NCBI GenBank assembly: GCA_013399855.1
Contig: VXAY01002056.1
Coordinates: 1,139,033-1,203,032, forward strand
Length of the DNA stretch: 64,000 nucleotides
Direction of reading: 5' to 3'
Source: Oxyruncus cristatus
Lineage: Eukaryota > Chordata > Aves > Passeriformes > Cotingidae
Each line of letters starts with the position of its first letter. Positions within the stretch are counted from its first letter, which is position 1. Below the pieces are notes generated by a model. It searched no databases. It worked only from the letters and a program-made list of their open reading frames with translations, and was not told the origin of the DNA. Shown here piece by piece: positions 51,689-64,000 of this stretch. A program made the position numbers and the translations under genes.

Positions 51689-53643
51689 CCACCTCCTGTA
51701 AAACCTTTATTACTGAAGCATTGTCTCATCTTGTACTGGTGTGGGAATATTCCTATGGTGTCAGTAATGAACACAGGTGAAAAAAGTAGACTTTCTTTGG
51801 GAATAGCAGGATGCCCTTTTTCTGCCTTGATTATTTGTTGATCACAGCAACTCTCTGGCATCCTTCTTCCTTCCACTGTATTAAAAAAAAAAGCTTTTAT
51901 TGCTAACTATTGACTCTAGAATAAATTATTCCAGAATATCTCACCTGCTTTAACTTTCAAGAATTTAGGCTTTTTTTCGTATGCATTTACATATGATTTC
52001 TACTTACTTGGACAAATGTTCTTTTACTGCTAATAATATCCCTTACTCAGCTATTAAAAATCTATGAGACTCTGATACCTTTAAACAATGTCTCTGCTGT
52101 TTACAAGAATTTTACTTTCAGATATTCTCATTAATGAGTCTTCCCTCCATTATATAACTTCTAAAGAGTTGATGTGTCACTGATACAGATTTTTTTCTTT
52201 CTTTCTTCTTTTGGCTTTTCCATCTGGAAGGATGCTGAATTTGATGGCATTTGGTTGTCATTACAAACTTAATTTTCATAGTTAGCTTGTGAATCGTATT
52301 TTTTTCTCTCATCATGACTAAATCAAAAGCTATTCTGTCAAGACCTTCCCCTAATGGATCAGGTTCTTCCTGTCATCAGTACCCCAAGACCTCTAGACAG
52401 GTGATATCTTCTGTGAACCTTGTTTGCTCTTTATGGAATGTTTGGGGAAAAAAGGTGAAGTCTTTTGGATGGGATGTTTCAGAAGGACATTCTCAATCTG
52501 TGTGTACTGAAGGTTGACTAAGATCTATCCTCATCTCAAAAGCCCAGCTAAAAATACATCTAAGCACAGCATGCTTGTATTATTAATGTCCCAAGTGATC
52601 TTGCAGTAACCAAGATGCAAACAACCAGCACCCTCCCCATCCCAGAGCCACAGCTGGGCCTCAGTCACTCACATCGCAGCAAGGTCCTGCACTGAAGCTG
52701 GAGAGTGCAGCTCCCTGCAGAGGCTGGGGAAGGCTCTCTTGGGGGATGTAATCCCTGCTTTTGCATAGCCAGGGTTCTGACTTAGCCTTGAGCTCTTGGT
52801 ACATGAGCGCTCACTGACCACACAGTCTTCTGAGCTGGAGCACAGGCGTGTCCTCCTCAAAGTACCAAGGGACAAAGGAGACGAGAACCAGAAAGGGGAA
52901 TACATTTAAAACAGATCTGTAATGCTTGCTTACGTCAGATAATGTGCAGTCTCAGGGATCATTACTGTAAGTACTAGACATTCTGTTGAACATGATGTAT
53001 GTGTATATAAGTGCAGATTCAGAACAACCGCCCGGGTACCTACAGGAAACCCAGTTTCCCAAGACCAGCCATGAGGAGTTTGTAAGTGGCAGGTGTCATA
53101 ACCTTTGCACATCTGAACTATGTAAAGGTTAATTATATTCCACTCCAGTGAAACTATGGTTACGTTCAGGGGACTTTGTGCTTAATGCTGCTCTTTAACT
53201 GATGTGTCACTGTAGAGAAGGATTATATGAATGCAGGGTTGAGATTATTCACGTCAATTGCAATAGGGTTTTATACTTAGAAAGTAGAGATAGGAAACAT
53301 ATTTGTCTTAAATTATTATGACTATAGTGCTTTCTGGTTTGCAAATATTTCAATAAGCGATCTTTATTTTCTGATAGTACATTTGTTGTTCTTTAATATT
53401 TCCTTGCTTGTCTGGACAGATAATTCTCAGCCTATGAGTCATGATCAGTAAACTTCGACTGTTTCTTATTTGCTATTTATCTTTTGAAATGTTATTTTTA
53501 CTGACTAGTCAGAAGAATGGAAATTTCCAATAATTATTGAAAGAAGCATTTGAAGTAAGATTTTTTGTGGGCACAGGCGAATTATGATGTGTACCCAGAG
53601 TTATTTCAGTGACTTTAAAATTAACTTTCAAACAGGTTTGAAA
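51689..53643. other. Unique DNA with one locally GC-rich block
   Basis: Mostly AT-rich and featureless. At 52600-52905 GC content rises. The minus-strand frame 52669-52905 (78 codons) ends at ATG-TGA, where the same bases form a splice-donor-like GAT|GTGAGT (minus strand, near 52668-52673). I list this as a possible unrecognised exon in the findings, not as a gene. Confidence 0.45.
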
Positions 53644-54050
53644 ATCCTTCTCCAGCTCTTTTTCAGTCCCTTTAGGAACTGGAAGGTGATCTAAGGTCTC
53701 CCTGGAGCCTTCTCTTTTCCAGGCTGAACAACCATAACTCCCTCAGCTTGTGTCCGTAGGAGAGGTGCTCCAGCCCTGTGAGCATCTTCATGGCCTTCCC
53801 TGGACCTGCTCCGACAGGTCCATGTCCTTCTTATTCCTTTGGGTCCCAGAGCTGGATGCAGCAATGCAGGTGGGGTCTCACCAGAGCAGAGTAGAGCGGG
53901 AGAATCCCCTCCCTCAACCTGCTGCCCACGCTGCTTTGGATGCAGCCCAGGACAGGACTGGCTTTCTGGGCTGCAAGTCACGTTGAGCCCCAGGTCTTTC
54001 TCCTCAGGGCCGTTCTTAATCTATTCTCTGCCCAGCATGTATTTGTGCTT
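53644..54050 (-). mobile_element. CR1 LINE, well preserved 3' UTR piece lacking its 3' end
   Basis: The + strand reads as reverse-complement CR1 sequence: tccctggagccttctctttt, then aggtgctccagccctgtgag, then gacaggtccatgtccttctt, then gcaggtggggtctcaccaga, then ctttctgggctgcaag. It is the most easily recognised copy in the window. The usual 3' terminus, which should lie at the left, is absent, so the element was cut or eroded on that side. It has no coding part. Open frames across it on both strands are by-products. Confidence 0.93.
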
Positions 54051-57000
54051 TTTGTTTATACTTGCTTTTATTATATCCTTAAAAACCTACCTGCTTGAGA
54101 ATATATTTTAGTGGTACAGTGAGGGAAATCATGAAGGCAAAAGAGCAGCCACCTGTGGAGATAATAACCATGATCAAAAGGAACTGTACTTATGGCTAAG
54201 GCAGGTGCTATTGTAAAGTGTACATGTGTCTCTGCCTTCCAGGATCTCTGTATGTGCTTTTCCCTTGGGAAAAGTTGTCTTTTGGTCTTAGTCACTGCAT
54301 TGATAATTACCAGACATTCAGTTGTGTGATGTGAGATACCAGAGCTCGCTCCTGAGATCATGCTGCTACTACACATTCACTTGGACACTGAAATTACCAC
54401 AGACTGGGTCATGCCTGCTGTAAGTTTTTGTATATTAGGGAGAGATATACATGGACACTGAACAAGCAGCACTGGTTAGCAGAGGTGCAGGGCCCAGGAG
54501 TATCTTTACAGGGAGCAACTGTGTGTGACTTTGTTCATTTACAATAGTGTCTTCTGCCAAAATTCCTCTCTCTGTTTCTCTAGCTAATTGGAAAGAGTTT
54601 TTGTTGCTTAGGTCATTACAGAATCATTGTGAATGAGTATGGGAGCCAGCCCCAAGCTATGTAATTGTGTGTTAGTGCTAAAGAGATTAACCCTGAGGCA
54701 TTGTGAATCTGCACTTAGTTACCAAACAGCTGCTGGTATTGCTGGTAACTTGATATCAAACCCTACGCAAGCCACGGAGCTTGAGGGAGCAGGAGCTTGC
54801 AGGACTCAGAGGTGCACCCTGGTACTTCTGTTACAGCTTTTCTGTTGCTGAAACTGCTGTGGAATCTAAACTGGAACCAAAATCAGACAAGAAACCTCTA
54901 ACAGGCAGAGGTTGCAGTTGCTTTCAGGGTACAAGATTTAGGCTACACTGGAGAACTGGTAATGTAAAATAACACCAATGTGCTCTCAACCATACTGTGG
55001 TGGTTGAATAGTGCTATTTATTTTGTATGCTGCTTCATGAGGTGTTTTTTCATTAGTCAGTAAACCTAAAGCCCACTGTGTTCCCTGAAAGCCTTCAGTT
55101 TGCTAAGGAGCAGCAGGTGGGTTTGCTCTTTAAGCATCATCAACAAAATCTAATGGCAGAAGTCACTGAAGGTTCAGCCCCCAAAGCTTATTCTGCTGGA
55201 CACGAAGTGTGCCACAGCCAGCTATTTCTGTGTATATCACCTAGGGTGCTTCTGAATCACAGAACCTTGTGAGTGCTGCCTTTAAAGGATATTTTGTTAT
55301 TATGCATGAAAATAGTACTATACTGTTTTGCACAGAGAGATTCCTATATTTCTTTAGTTTAAAACATCTTTTTTGTGATTGCTATTATACAATAAATACT
55401 TCAAGTTTCTCCATAGTAGATTTTTTTTGTTATTATTTAGATGTACAAAACTGCTAAAAATTTATCCAGTTTAACTGTTAGAAAGAATCCTTTCTTAAAT
55501 GTTAAATAAACTGGCTTTTTGATGAGAAGGTAGTTTACACATGCCTGTGCCTTGAAGACCATTTTGAAACTGCTGCAGGAAATCAGATTTTTTTCCTGTT
55601 GGTGTAGACTTATTGAATAGTGACTTTTATGGACCAGCTTAAACTCAGAACTTTCCCTGATTCCGTGATTGGGTTTGTTACATTTCTTGGAGGATGGTGG
55701 TGACTGCTCCACTGCATGCCATGCCTCCAAACTTTATGGAGAGTTTGCCTCTCAAATTGCTTTGCAGGGCAGGGACTCCTCAAGAACAGAGAATTTGTTA
55801 GAAAGAGCAATGTTCCCCTGTCAGAAAGCTACAATGTCGAAAAATACCAAATCTTTCAAGTGTTGCTTTTCAAAGACACACCAGAGATAATGAAGAGTGT
55901 GTAACAGAACTGAACAAGTTGTCAAACTGATATGAATCTTAAGAACTAAAGTTCTTGCCTTAAAATGGCACATAAAATCTGCCAGGTGTACTCTGTCCTG
56001 ATTGAATGAATGAATCTTAACCCAGTGGTAACACCACAGCATGAGGAGACTCAGAATCATCATTCACCCTGTTGCGCTGAGGATGCCATAGGATGCAACA
56101 GTCAAACAACTTTGACTTCCCCTTAGTCCAGCATCCTAGTTTCAGGAACATGTTTTGGCAGGATACCTTATGGCATTAGAGTTTGGAGCCTCTTCCTGCT
56201 GTTGTGCTGGAAACACACGTTCCTGGTGATCTTTCAGAATGATTGTAAGTTAGGCAGTCACTATAATGCAGGGTCATCATGTGACATGTCCTGTGTGAGA
56301 TGCAGCTTGGATGCTATGAGTCATTGCAGGTTTGTGTACAGAGTAAGCTGGTCTACAGCCATGATGTGTTAGGGGATCTAAATCCACAGTTCTCCCATCT
56401 AAGTTTTCATAAATGATTTTACATTTTTTTCTACAGCAGATCAAAACTCATTCACTTTGTTTTGATTGCACACCTCTTGGTGAATCAGGTTTTTGCAGAG
56501 ATGAGGAAAGGTTGAATGCAGTGCGTCACTTCTGGTTTCACAACAGTGTTAAACTGGCATATCCTCAAAGGATCCAATTCTGATCTTAGCTGCAATGGAT
56601 TTCAATTCATACAGCATCATTGGTTTGCCTGGATTTACTCCTGCCTTTCCCTGGTGTGCATGAGAACAGGTAGAGCCTTTCTGTGTCAGATGAGACTGTT
56701 GTGGTGGTTTGTGTAGTTTAAAATGGCTGATGGGTCACCATTCATTTTCTGTATCAGGCAGTCCAGGACTCTGTGGCATTCCAGTCACGATACGTAACAG
56801 AACCCCAAAGACAGATTATGCAGTCACAACGATGAAAATTGATTACTAAGCACTCAATGAGTCATCTGCCTCAGGAAGTAACTACTTCAATCTATTATTG
56901 TCGATGTCCTGATGGGTCAACCAGGACGCGAAAAGGAATTTGCATTAAATTGATTTGAGTGTTTTTTCTAGAAATAACATCATTCAATCAAAGGAAACAT

Positions 57001-60000
57001 TCAGACAGAGCTAGGGAGTACTGACTGAATTTGATTTGGGGAGGCAAAGAAGCAAGGGATGAGCAGGCTGATTCAGATAAAAATATAAATGGGATTTAGA
57101 GCACCATAAATCTCACAGTACAGAAAGCTGGAACAATCCTTAACGATTTCTGCAATGCAGATTGGGCTACACATTCTGGAAATCCTTTATTTGCTTATTG
57201 ATCTGTGTTTGTACATATCTATATAAACACATCACCCAGTTATGTGAATAGTGTATTTATGCAAAGAGTGTGCTTATATATGCACTCACCATAACAAGTA
57301 CCAGCAGGTAACATAACATATGGCCAGTTTCCAGTTAGATGAATTTGCTGTATTGAGCTCATATAAGAACTCGGGAGTGGAATGTTTCTCTTCAAATATT
57401 TTTTTCTTCTCAGAGCTGAAGACTTTTAGAATGAGCAGCCTACCACTCAATAGAATTCAATAAGTGATGAATCATACCGAAATGTCACTTCCTTCTCATC
57501 AGTCTTAGCCTTAAAGCAATTCATCCTCTCTCTCATGCTTGTACTATGGTGTGGGTGTGCTGGCATCTTAAACTGTAGTGAGTTTCTGCTATCATGTTAT
57601 TCCCAATAGCTTTATATCTTCCTCCAAGATCATTACTTACATCATTTGAGAGTCCAATTAAAATCACACACTTTAAAGAACTTGCTCCTTGCTGGATACA
57701 TGATTTGTGAATTCTTCTCTTATTGATTTTTATACGGTCAGTCTTTATGTCCATTCCAATAAGTCTTACCTGAGTAATGATTTTATGATTTGGCTTAAGA
57801 AATTACAGTAAGATCTTTAAAAAAAAAATGACTGGTGACTTGATTTGTTTCAGTTTTTGGCTTTCCACTATGAGGCATTTTTAAAGCTGTGATAGCTGAG
57901 GGTATTTACAATTATGACTGTTTCAGAGAGTCAGGACTCTCAGAAATGTCTGAACCTGTAACCCCCAAAATTGTGGTGTTTACTATCACTGTCGCACTGG
58001 CTTTAGTAAATGAGGCTTAGCTCTGAAGCAAGGCGGGTGTGACAGAGAAGAATGTTTGGAAAGGCATATGCTGATCCGCTGGTGAAACTGCACAAGCAGC
58101 AGCTCAGTGTGCTGGATACAGGATGAGCAAAATCTCTCAGAGAATGGAGGAAGGACCACAATCACAGTTTCCTCTGGATAATCTATAAATGTCATCTCCT
58201 TCTTTAGTGGACTTAGCTTTATCCTGACTGATTCAGACAGGCACAAAGAAAGTGGAGAAACTGCCCTGTAAGGGAGGGGATTAGGGAGCTGCCCACTGTT
58301 TCAGTGAGCAACTATTTCAGGCCAACAGCTCGAAAGACCAAATTATATCACATTTCTAATTAGAAACCTGAAGGGGTTTTGTAAAGGGTTACACAAACCA
58401 TCTATGTGTGTTACATACCTAAACACCAAGGTTTTGCTCTCCGAGTCATGACGTACCTGTACTGAATATACAGCAATGTGCACTTTATTAACAAAATGTA
58501 TATTACTTTAGCAGTCAGGAGCCTAGGAGGTAACAAAAAGTGGTTGTGCTACTGTCAGATAAACCCTCCAGACATCATCACTATTTTTATGAGAAACCAA
58601 AACATACCCATTGGAAAAATTGATGCCTTGATGGCATATATTTCTATTCATTAAGGAAGAAAAAGGAGAGTGTGAACTTAAATGTCTTTTCTTCTGTTCT
58701 TGCTTTATTTCACTCATCATTTGTTCTGGTAATAGAATAAATATGCTCTTCTCTCCCCCTTTCCACATGCAGGTGCTTATGTTTCTCCTTCAGGCAGTTA
58801 ATTGGTTGATATTTATGAAGCTGCAACATTAATACAATCTTTATATTTCCTTCTGATTTACACATCTGTGAGATTAGGATTCAGTCCCAGGTGTGTGCAA
58901 ATGATGGGGTATTGGAGTTATGTGGTTTTGACAACACTGTGACCATATCCAGCAATAATTAATTATTTGGGGATAAGTGGAAACCGGTGTCAAGCTGCTT
59001 AAAATGTATGATGGGCCACTGATTACTGGGTAGTTCTGCAAAGACTGACATTGCTACTATTAACTGCGAGAGCTGCATGACTTCATTTCCCATAAACTAT
59101 GACATGTTACATGAGCTGAAGTTCCTCTCTCTAATGGTGTATCCAAAGAGCCAATTCTGCAGTGTCTATTAGATATAAATAGTAGCCATTGAAGGAAGAT
59201 CCTAGAGAAGGCCTTGTAATTTCATTTTGTGCTAAGTGTTTTACCAATTTGTAACTGGAGACAGTGTCTCTGGCATTGCCTTATGTTAAAAACAGCCTGG
59301 GAGCTTATGAGCCTGATCACTGTATGACATTAACAGTATAATAATCACTTCTGAAATCTTCACCTGCATGGAATAAATTTGGAAAAACATAGGAAAAGGA
59401 AATAGTAATCGTCCTTTCCTACACTGGGGAGCCCAAAAGTGCATCTATGTTAGTGTTACAGTTTGGCTCAGAAGAGGAATCTCCTGAGGGTCCTCATTTT
59501 GAGTGCTTAGGTGTTTGCGTTGGAGGATGGCCTTGGAGTAAACTCTGATTTCACTCCAATGAAATTGGACTGAAAAAATGTCCTAGAAATGTACCTAATT
59601 CACTCCAAATGCTGATGAGCATTAAATCCATGGGACCAGACTAATTTAGTTCAAAGTAAATCTGAAACCCATAGTGCGATGCTGAATCCTGGGAACAGCT
59701 GTTCCACTCCACAGAGGCACTTCTGCTGGCCTGCAGTACCTGCTCATTGAGGTGTGTCACGAGCTTGAACACAAACTTATGTCCCAGTTCAGCAAAACAA
59801 TTAAGTACCTGTCTAATGGAAAGATTTTTGACGTACAGTGGTTGCTGGTTTAGGTTCCTGGCAAGAATCAGGATGTACAAAAGGCAAAATGAAAAATGCT
59901 CGAATTTTTTTCAGAGAATGATAAGGAGTCAAGGCAGACAGTAATCTAAGACTGAGTACAAGCTCCAAGGTGGAACATAGGCATTGATCTGTTCCTATAA

Positions 60001-61624
60001 ATAACATGGGTGAGAGGCCTGAAGTACCTTGAACATAATAGTAAAACTTTTAAATTATAGCCCTGATCTCAAAAAAAGGAAAAAAAAAAAGAAGAAAAAG
60101 GTCGATGAAGCTTCTTAATCCAAGAGGTAACATGATCAAAATGAATTTTAGGACAGCTAAGTCAGGCCACAACATTACAAGTAGCTCGAGTCTGACAGAC
60201 TGAAGTGCAAGTAGGTCAAGCAGGAGGATTCAGAGGCAGGGAAGGGAGAGTCCTCAGAGAGGTTTGGACCTGGAATTTTGAATTTCCTGAGTTAAAAAAA
60301 GCTGTTAATCAAGATATAGTTTGGTTTGTAGGAGAATTTGCAGCTGTTGAAATGCCTCTGTCAAGGCATTATCTTGCCTCCTTTACCCAAGAGTTCTGGT
60401 ATACAACAGGATCCTGTAAGGACTGTGTGAGTAAGGGCACAGAGAGGGGCAGGCACCTCTCTGCCCGCCTCGGCCAGGAAAATGGGATAACTTCACAAAG
60501 TCAAGGACGTGCACCTCTACCAGCAATTCCAGACTGCCTTAAGTGCATGTGGTTAAAATCAGTTACCATCTCACAAGTCTGCTCTTGAGTAAAGTCAAAG
60601 TCCAGGGACAACACAAAGGCAGCCACCAACCTTTCTTTTCCCCAAAACCACTGTACTGCACAGATACAACAGAATAGAGGCCTAAGGGTATTTTGTTTTA
60701 AAGCGGACTCTTATAACTCAATTACTCTGGAATTCCTCTAAAATTCTGTCCAGCTTGTTTTTGTGGCTCTGTAACTTAAACCAGCACCCCTGCTTGCACA
60801 CTGTTATTGTGCCTGGCATGTCCATTGATGCAATAGACTTTCTTAATGAAGAGAGCATGAAATGTGCACAGTCACAAATCTGTCAGGCAAGAATCGGTAC
60901 TTTATGTTCACTTGTATTTACAAGAATATATCTGCCCATGTATAAGTGAAGGTTGCTAGCTGAAAATTGGACCAATAAATCATAAGAATTAATCTTTTTA
61001 TTACCAGTATTTTTAAAATAAGTAATTGGTTGGGAAAGTGGCTGGCTTCAAAGGAGGCAATTCTTCATTAAAAATGAGCTATAAGGGTTTTTGTGGCATA
61101 TTCCTTGTGGAAAATGTTATTCCCCCCCATCTAGACTGAAACACAACTGAAACCAACCAGAATAGTGTCACATACCAACCCTGCAAAGGAGCATGATTTT
61201 ACTAGCAGATCTATTAGCTTGAGAGTTAAAGAAATTGAAAAAAAAAAAGAGAAAATTTACCAAAGGTGTTAGCACTGAATGTATACAAATTATGGCACTC
61301 AGCATTGATATGAAGAGTTTGGTACAGTTTGAACAGTAAATTACTAAAAATAAATGAATTTATTGTTCCCTGACATAAGCAATGTAATTAGGAGAGCATA
61401 ACCATAACTTTGTAATGGCTGGAGTGTGAGCTGGGACAGAAATGCTGATGAATTTTAAATTATGCAATTTGAAACCAGCAAAGAGGGGTATGACTCTACA
61501 CGATTCTTGAAATAAAACATTATTTAGATTCTGTCATTAATTGTGCACAGGTGCTGTCCAGTGAAGTTAATGAAATCATCAGCTATCTGATGCCAACAAG
61601 TGCATTGCATTTGTAAGCAGGGGG
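54051..61624. other. Unique AT-rich non-coding DNA
   Basis: About 7.5 kb with no gene, RNA gene or clear transposon. Frames reach 127 codons (60205-60588, +) without recognisable similarity. A possible constrained block lies at about 61290-61615. Confidence 0.5.

Positions 61625-61656
<32 letters not shown>
61625..61656. repeat. Run of 32 A
   Basis: An uninterrupted run of 32 A, about 30-60 bases upstream of the start of recognisable CR1 sequence. CR1 has no poly-A tail, and this run lies on the 5' side of the sense-oriented CR1, so it is not the tail of that element. Confidence 0.93.
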
Positions 61657-61658
<2 letters not shown>

Positions 61659-61685
61659 CAAAAAGGTAGACTGGAGATATAGAAT

Positions 61686-62448
61686 GGAAGGTTCCCCATG
61701 GAAGCTGCCCTCAGGAACAAGTGAGCAGAACAGAGCTGGCAGGTCTTTGACACTTTTCATGGAGCTCTTGATCCCCAGGTGGGAGAAATCAGGCAACGAA
61801 GGCAAGCAACCTGCATGGCTGAGTTGAGACCTGCTGGTCAAACTGAAGGGCAAGAAGGAAGTGCACAGGCAGTGGAAGCAAGGACATGTATCCTGGGAAG
61901 AGCACGGGGACGTGGCCTGGTAGTACAGGGGTAGAGATGAACGTGACAGGGGAAATAAATCGTGACAAGAAGGGCTTCTACAAGTGTGTTGGACAGAAAA
62001 GGAGGGCCAAGGAGAAAGCAAGTGCCCTCACCCTGCTGCTCCAGTGAGCAAGACTGGCAAAAATGAGGAGAAGGCTGAGGCACTCAACAGCTTTTTTTGC
62101 CTCAGTCTTCACCGACAATCTCTCTTCCTGCACTTCTCAATTGGATGGACTGCAGGGCAGGGACAGGGGGAGCGATGTTCCTCCCACTGCAAGTGAAGAT
62201 CAGGTTCACAACCGCCTGAGGAACCTGGACATACATAAGTCTGTGGGACCCCATGAGATGCATCCCAGAGTCCCAAGGGAACTGGCTCAGTGTAGTTGCC
62301 AAGCCACTCTTCATGATATTTGAAAAGTCATGGTGGTGCACCTCTTTTTAGAAAGGGTAGAAAGGAGGACCCTGGGCACTGCTGACCTCTGTGCTTGGGA
62401 AGATCAAGAATCTTCAAGGATCCTATAAGCTGTGCTAAGGCATAGATC
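61686..62448 (+). mobile_element. CR1 LINE, internal ORF2 fragment with several deletions
   Basis: The + strand matches CR1 coding sequence between the endonuclease and the reverse transcriptase. Landmarks are gagctggcaggtctttgaca, catggctgagttgagacctg, aagaagggcttctacaagtg, gatgaggagaaggctgaggc (one base different here), ctttttttgcctcagtcttc, and agaaagggtagaaaggagga. Frame breaks, stops and missing blocks (for example just before 62340 and after 62385) show it is dead. Both the 5' end and the 3' half of the element, including its 3' terminus, are absent. The 165-codon frame on the opposite strand at 61524-62021 is an antisense shadow. Confidence 0.9.
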
Positions 62449-64000
62449 CTTTTTCTGTGCAGAAGGATTTAGAAGCCTAAGAACATAACTCATGCCTCAG
62501 ACCCAATGCTCATTGGTACTTATTTTTCATTAGGACACTATCAGCTCAAAAAACCTTAATTATGCTGAATTATCAGGTTCAATATTTTCCTATATGTTCA
62601 ATTTTCTGTTTCAGTAGCTCACAGATCTGTATTTTTTTTCAGTCCTTTTTCTGCAGGAGAGGGAATCCTGAAGTTCTAGGCAAGCTGGTTTTGCAGTTAT
62701 TCCCTAAGGCATGGGGAGGTTTATCCAATACCTCATTGTTATCTTAGAGAATTATAGTTTTTTTAATGACTGTCTTGAGGCTGATAACAGGTAACAATTG
62801 CCAAGTTACATGGAAGGAGATAGTTTAATCTACTGGGAAGACCATTTCAAATTCATCAGGTCACAATAATTTGCTGTTTATTGTTTCACAGAAAAACTAT
62901 GAAAAATACCTTGTAAGTAAAAAATAGGTCTTCAAGGTCACTTTGTACTTGAACAAGGAGGATAAAAAAGGGCAAGTTATATTTTTGTAAGAGGTAATAC
63001 AGTACTGCTTGGTACTGGTGCGATTTTAGCAGATGTTTTTGGTATTAAAATTTAGAATGTATGGCTCCAGTAAACATATGGAAGTATTTAATTTGCTCTT
63101 TTCATACAGAATGAAGTCTCTAAGTCTCTAATGCATGCATTGCATCACTTTAGAATAATCCAACAACTTTTTGGAAATACAGCTATTTTAGTAAATAAAC
63201 AAATAACACAGGAATAATAGTCTTAATAGTGCCATGATAAGGGAAAGGAATATTCTTTTAACCTTTCAGAAGAATTTTCTTAAATTATATTTAAACCTCT
63301 CTTGCATTAAGTTTTCCCTACAAGAGAGTCGTTTTTGTGTTCAGCGTCCTCTGAAATGTCTGCTTTTTCCAGGCACCTTCAGCAATATTCTGTTGTGGTG
63401 ATCATAGCTGGGAAATAATGCTTTGCTAACACACTTACTGAGGCAAAGAGCAGAAGGTAAACTGAAGGGCTCGACCAAGCCAAACTGCCCAGATGGTAAA
63501 TATCATTTTTGTAAGTAAAAGATTAGAATCTTCCATTGATAGTATATAAAAAGTGACAAAGTTTCTTAAATGAAACATTTCTGTGAAATATTCATTCCAC
63601 TTCAGTTATAAATAGATTGCCCTGTGAGCTTCAGGGCATACAGAGGTCACTGTCTATGTAGAAGAGAGATGTAAGAGGTCTGTAACACAGGAAGAAATGA
63701 GATGTTAATAACACTGTTGAGACTCATGAATACACAAAAGGAGACACACATTAAGTTAAAAAAAAAAAGGAGATTAAAACATAATCTTTTTTAACAATAT
63801 AGGCGTCTGTTTGAAATACTAAATTTGCCTCTAATGTTAGAATAATGTGCATTTTTCTGTGGTCTTATAATTTACGGCTTTCATGTATAGTGCCTTTTTG
63901 GCTTGCAATTTCTTCATGAGCAAAGTTCAAAGGAAGGAAGGCAGAATACAATATTGCCTAGGGAAGGGCTGGTGTAGTGTAGCTAAACTCAAGGAGTGTT
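62449..64000. other. Unique AT-rich non-coding DNA
   Basis: No gene or transposon recognised up to the end of the window. Confidence 0.55.

Noticed and set aside
60205..60588. 127-codon + strand frame
   Set aside because: No motif or family resemblance and an A-rich flank. It is consistent with chance.
61524..62021. 165-codon minus-strand frame with a phenylalanine run
   Set aside because: It is the antisense of a CR1 fragment plus the 32-A run.

Overview
The window looks like non-coding DNA from a bird. The main evidence is seven fragments of CR1, the dominant avian/sauropsid LINE, on both strands. Two further pieces are LTR-like, and one of them matches an LTR type I know from bird genomes. 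The rest is AT-rich sequence without dense CpG, with long poly-T/poly-A tracts and assembly Ns. I cannot name the species or the chromosome. I found no protein-coding gene, rRNA or tRNA that I can support. The longest open frames are about 130-180 codons, resemble no family I know, and often have an equally long frame on the other strand. The window is best read as intergenic or deep intronic DNA.

Layout. Positions 1-9350 are unique AT-rich DNA with a perfect 18-bp minisatellite (5265-5379) and a short CR1 3' end (6386-6464). Positions 9357-9463 hold two poly-T tracts around a single N. Positions 9464-23244 are unique DNA with a CR1 3' end (19206-19297) and one block that looks constrained (about 12540-12700). 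A shrunken solo LTR lies at 23245-23428. Positions 23429-31667 include a 64-bp near-perfect palindrome (29883-29946) and a 215-bp A/C-only tract (31076-31290). A 90-N gap between two poly-T tracts lies at 31668-31851. CR1 pieces follow at 32838-33050 and 38011-38590. A candidate LTR (40017-40409) precedes a GC-richer stretch (40410-41300). The right third carries CR1 at 51122-51450, 53644-54050 and 61686-62448, a T/G-rich tract at 51551-51688, and a 32-A run at 61625-61656.

No genes act together here. The features worth following are structural. Both N-containing sites look like low-quality repeats of a poly-T tract plus its flank. The palindrome may belong to an old foldback family. One LTR candidate has a promoter/poly(A) layout and a primer-binding-site-like remnant. 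Several CR1 copies are internally deleted. I did not find a new biological system, and family names come from recognition by eye, not from a search.
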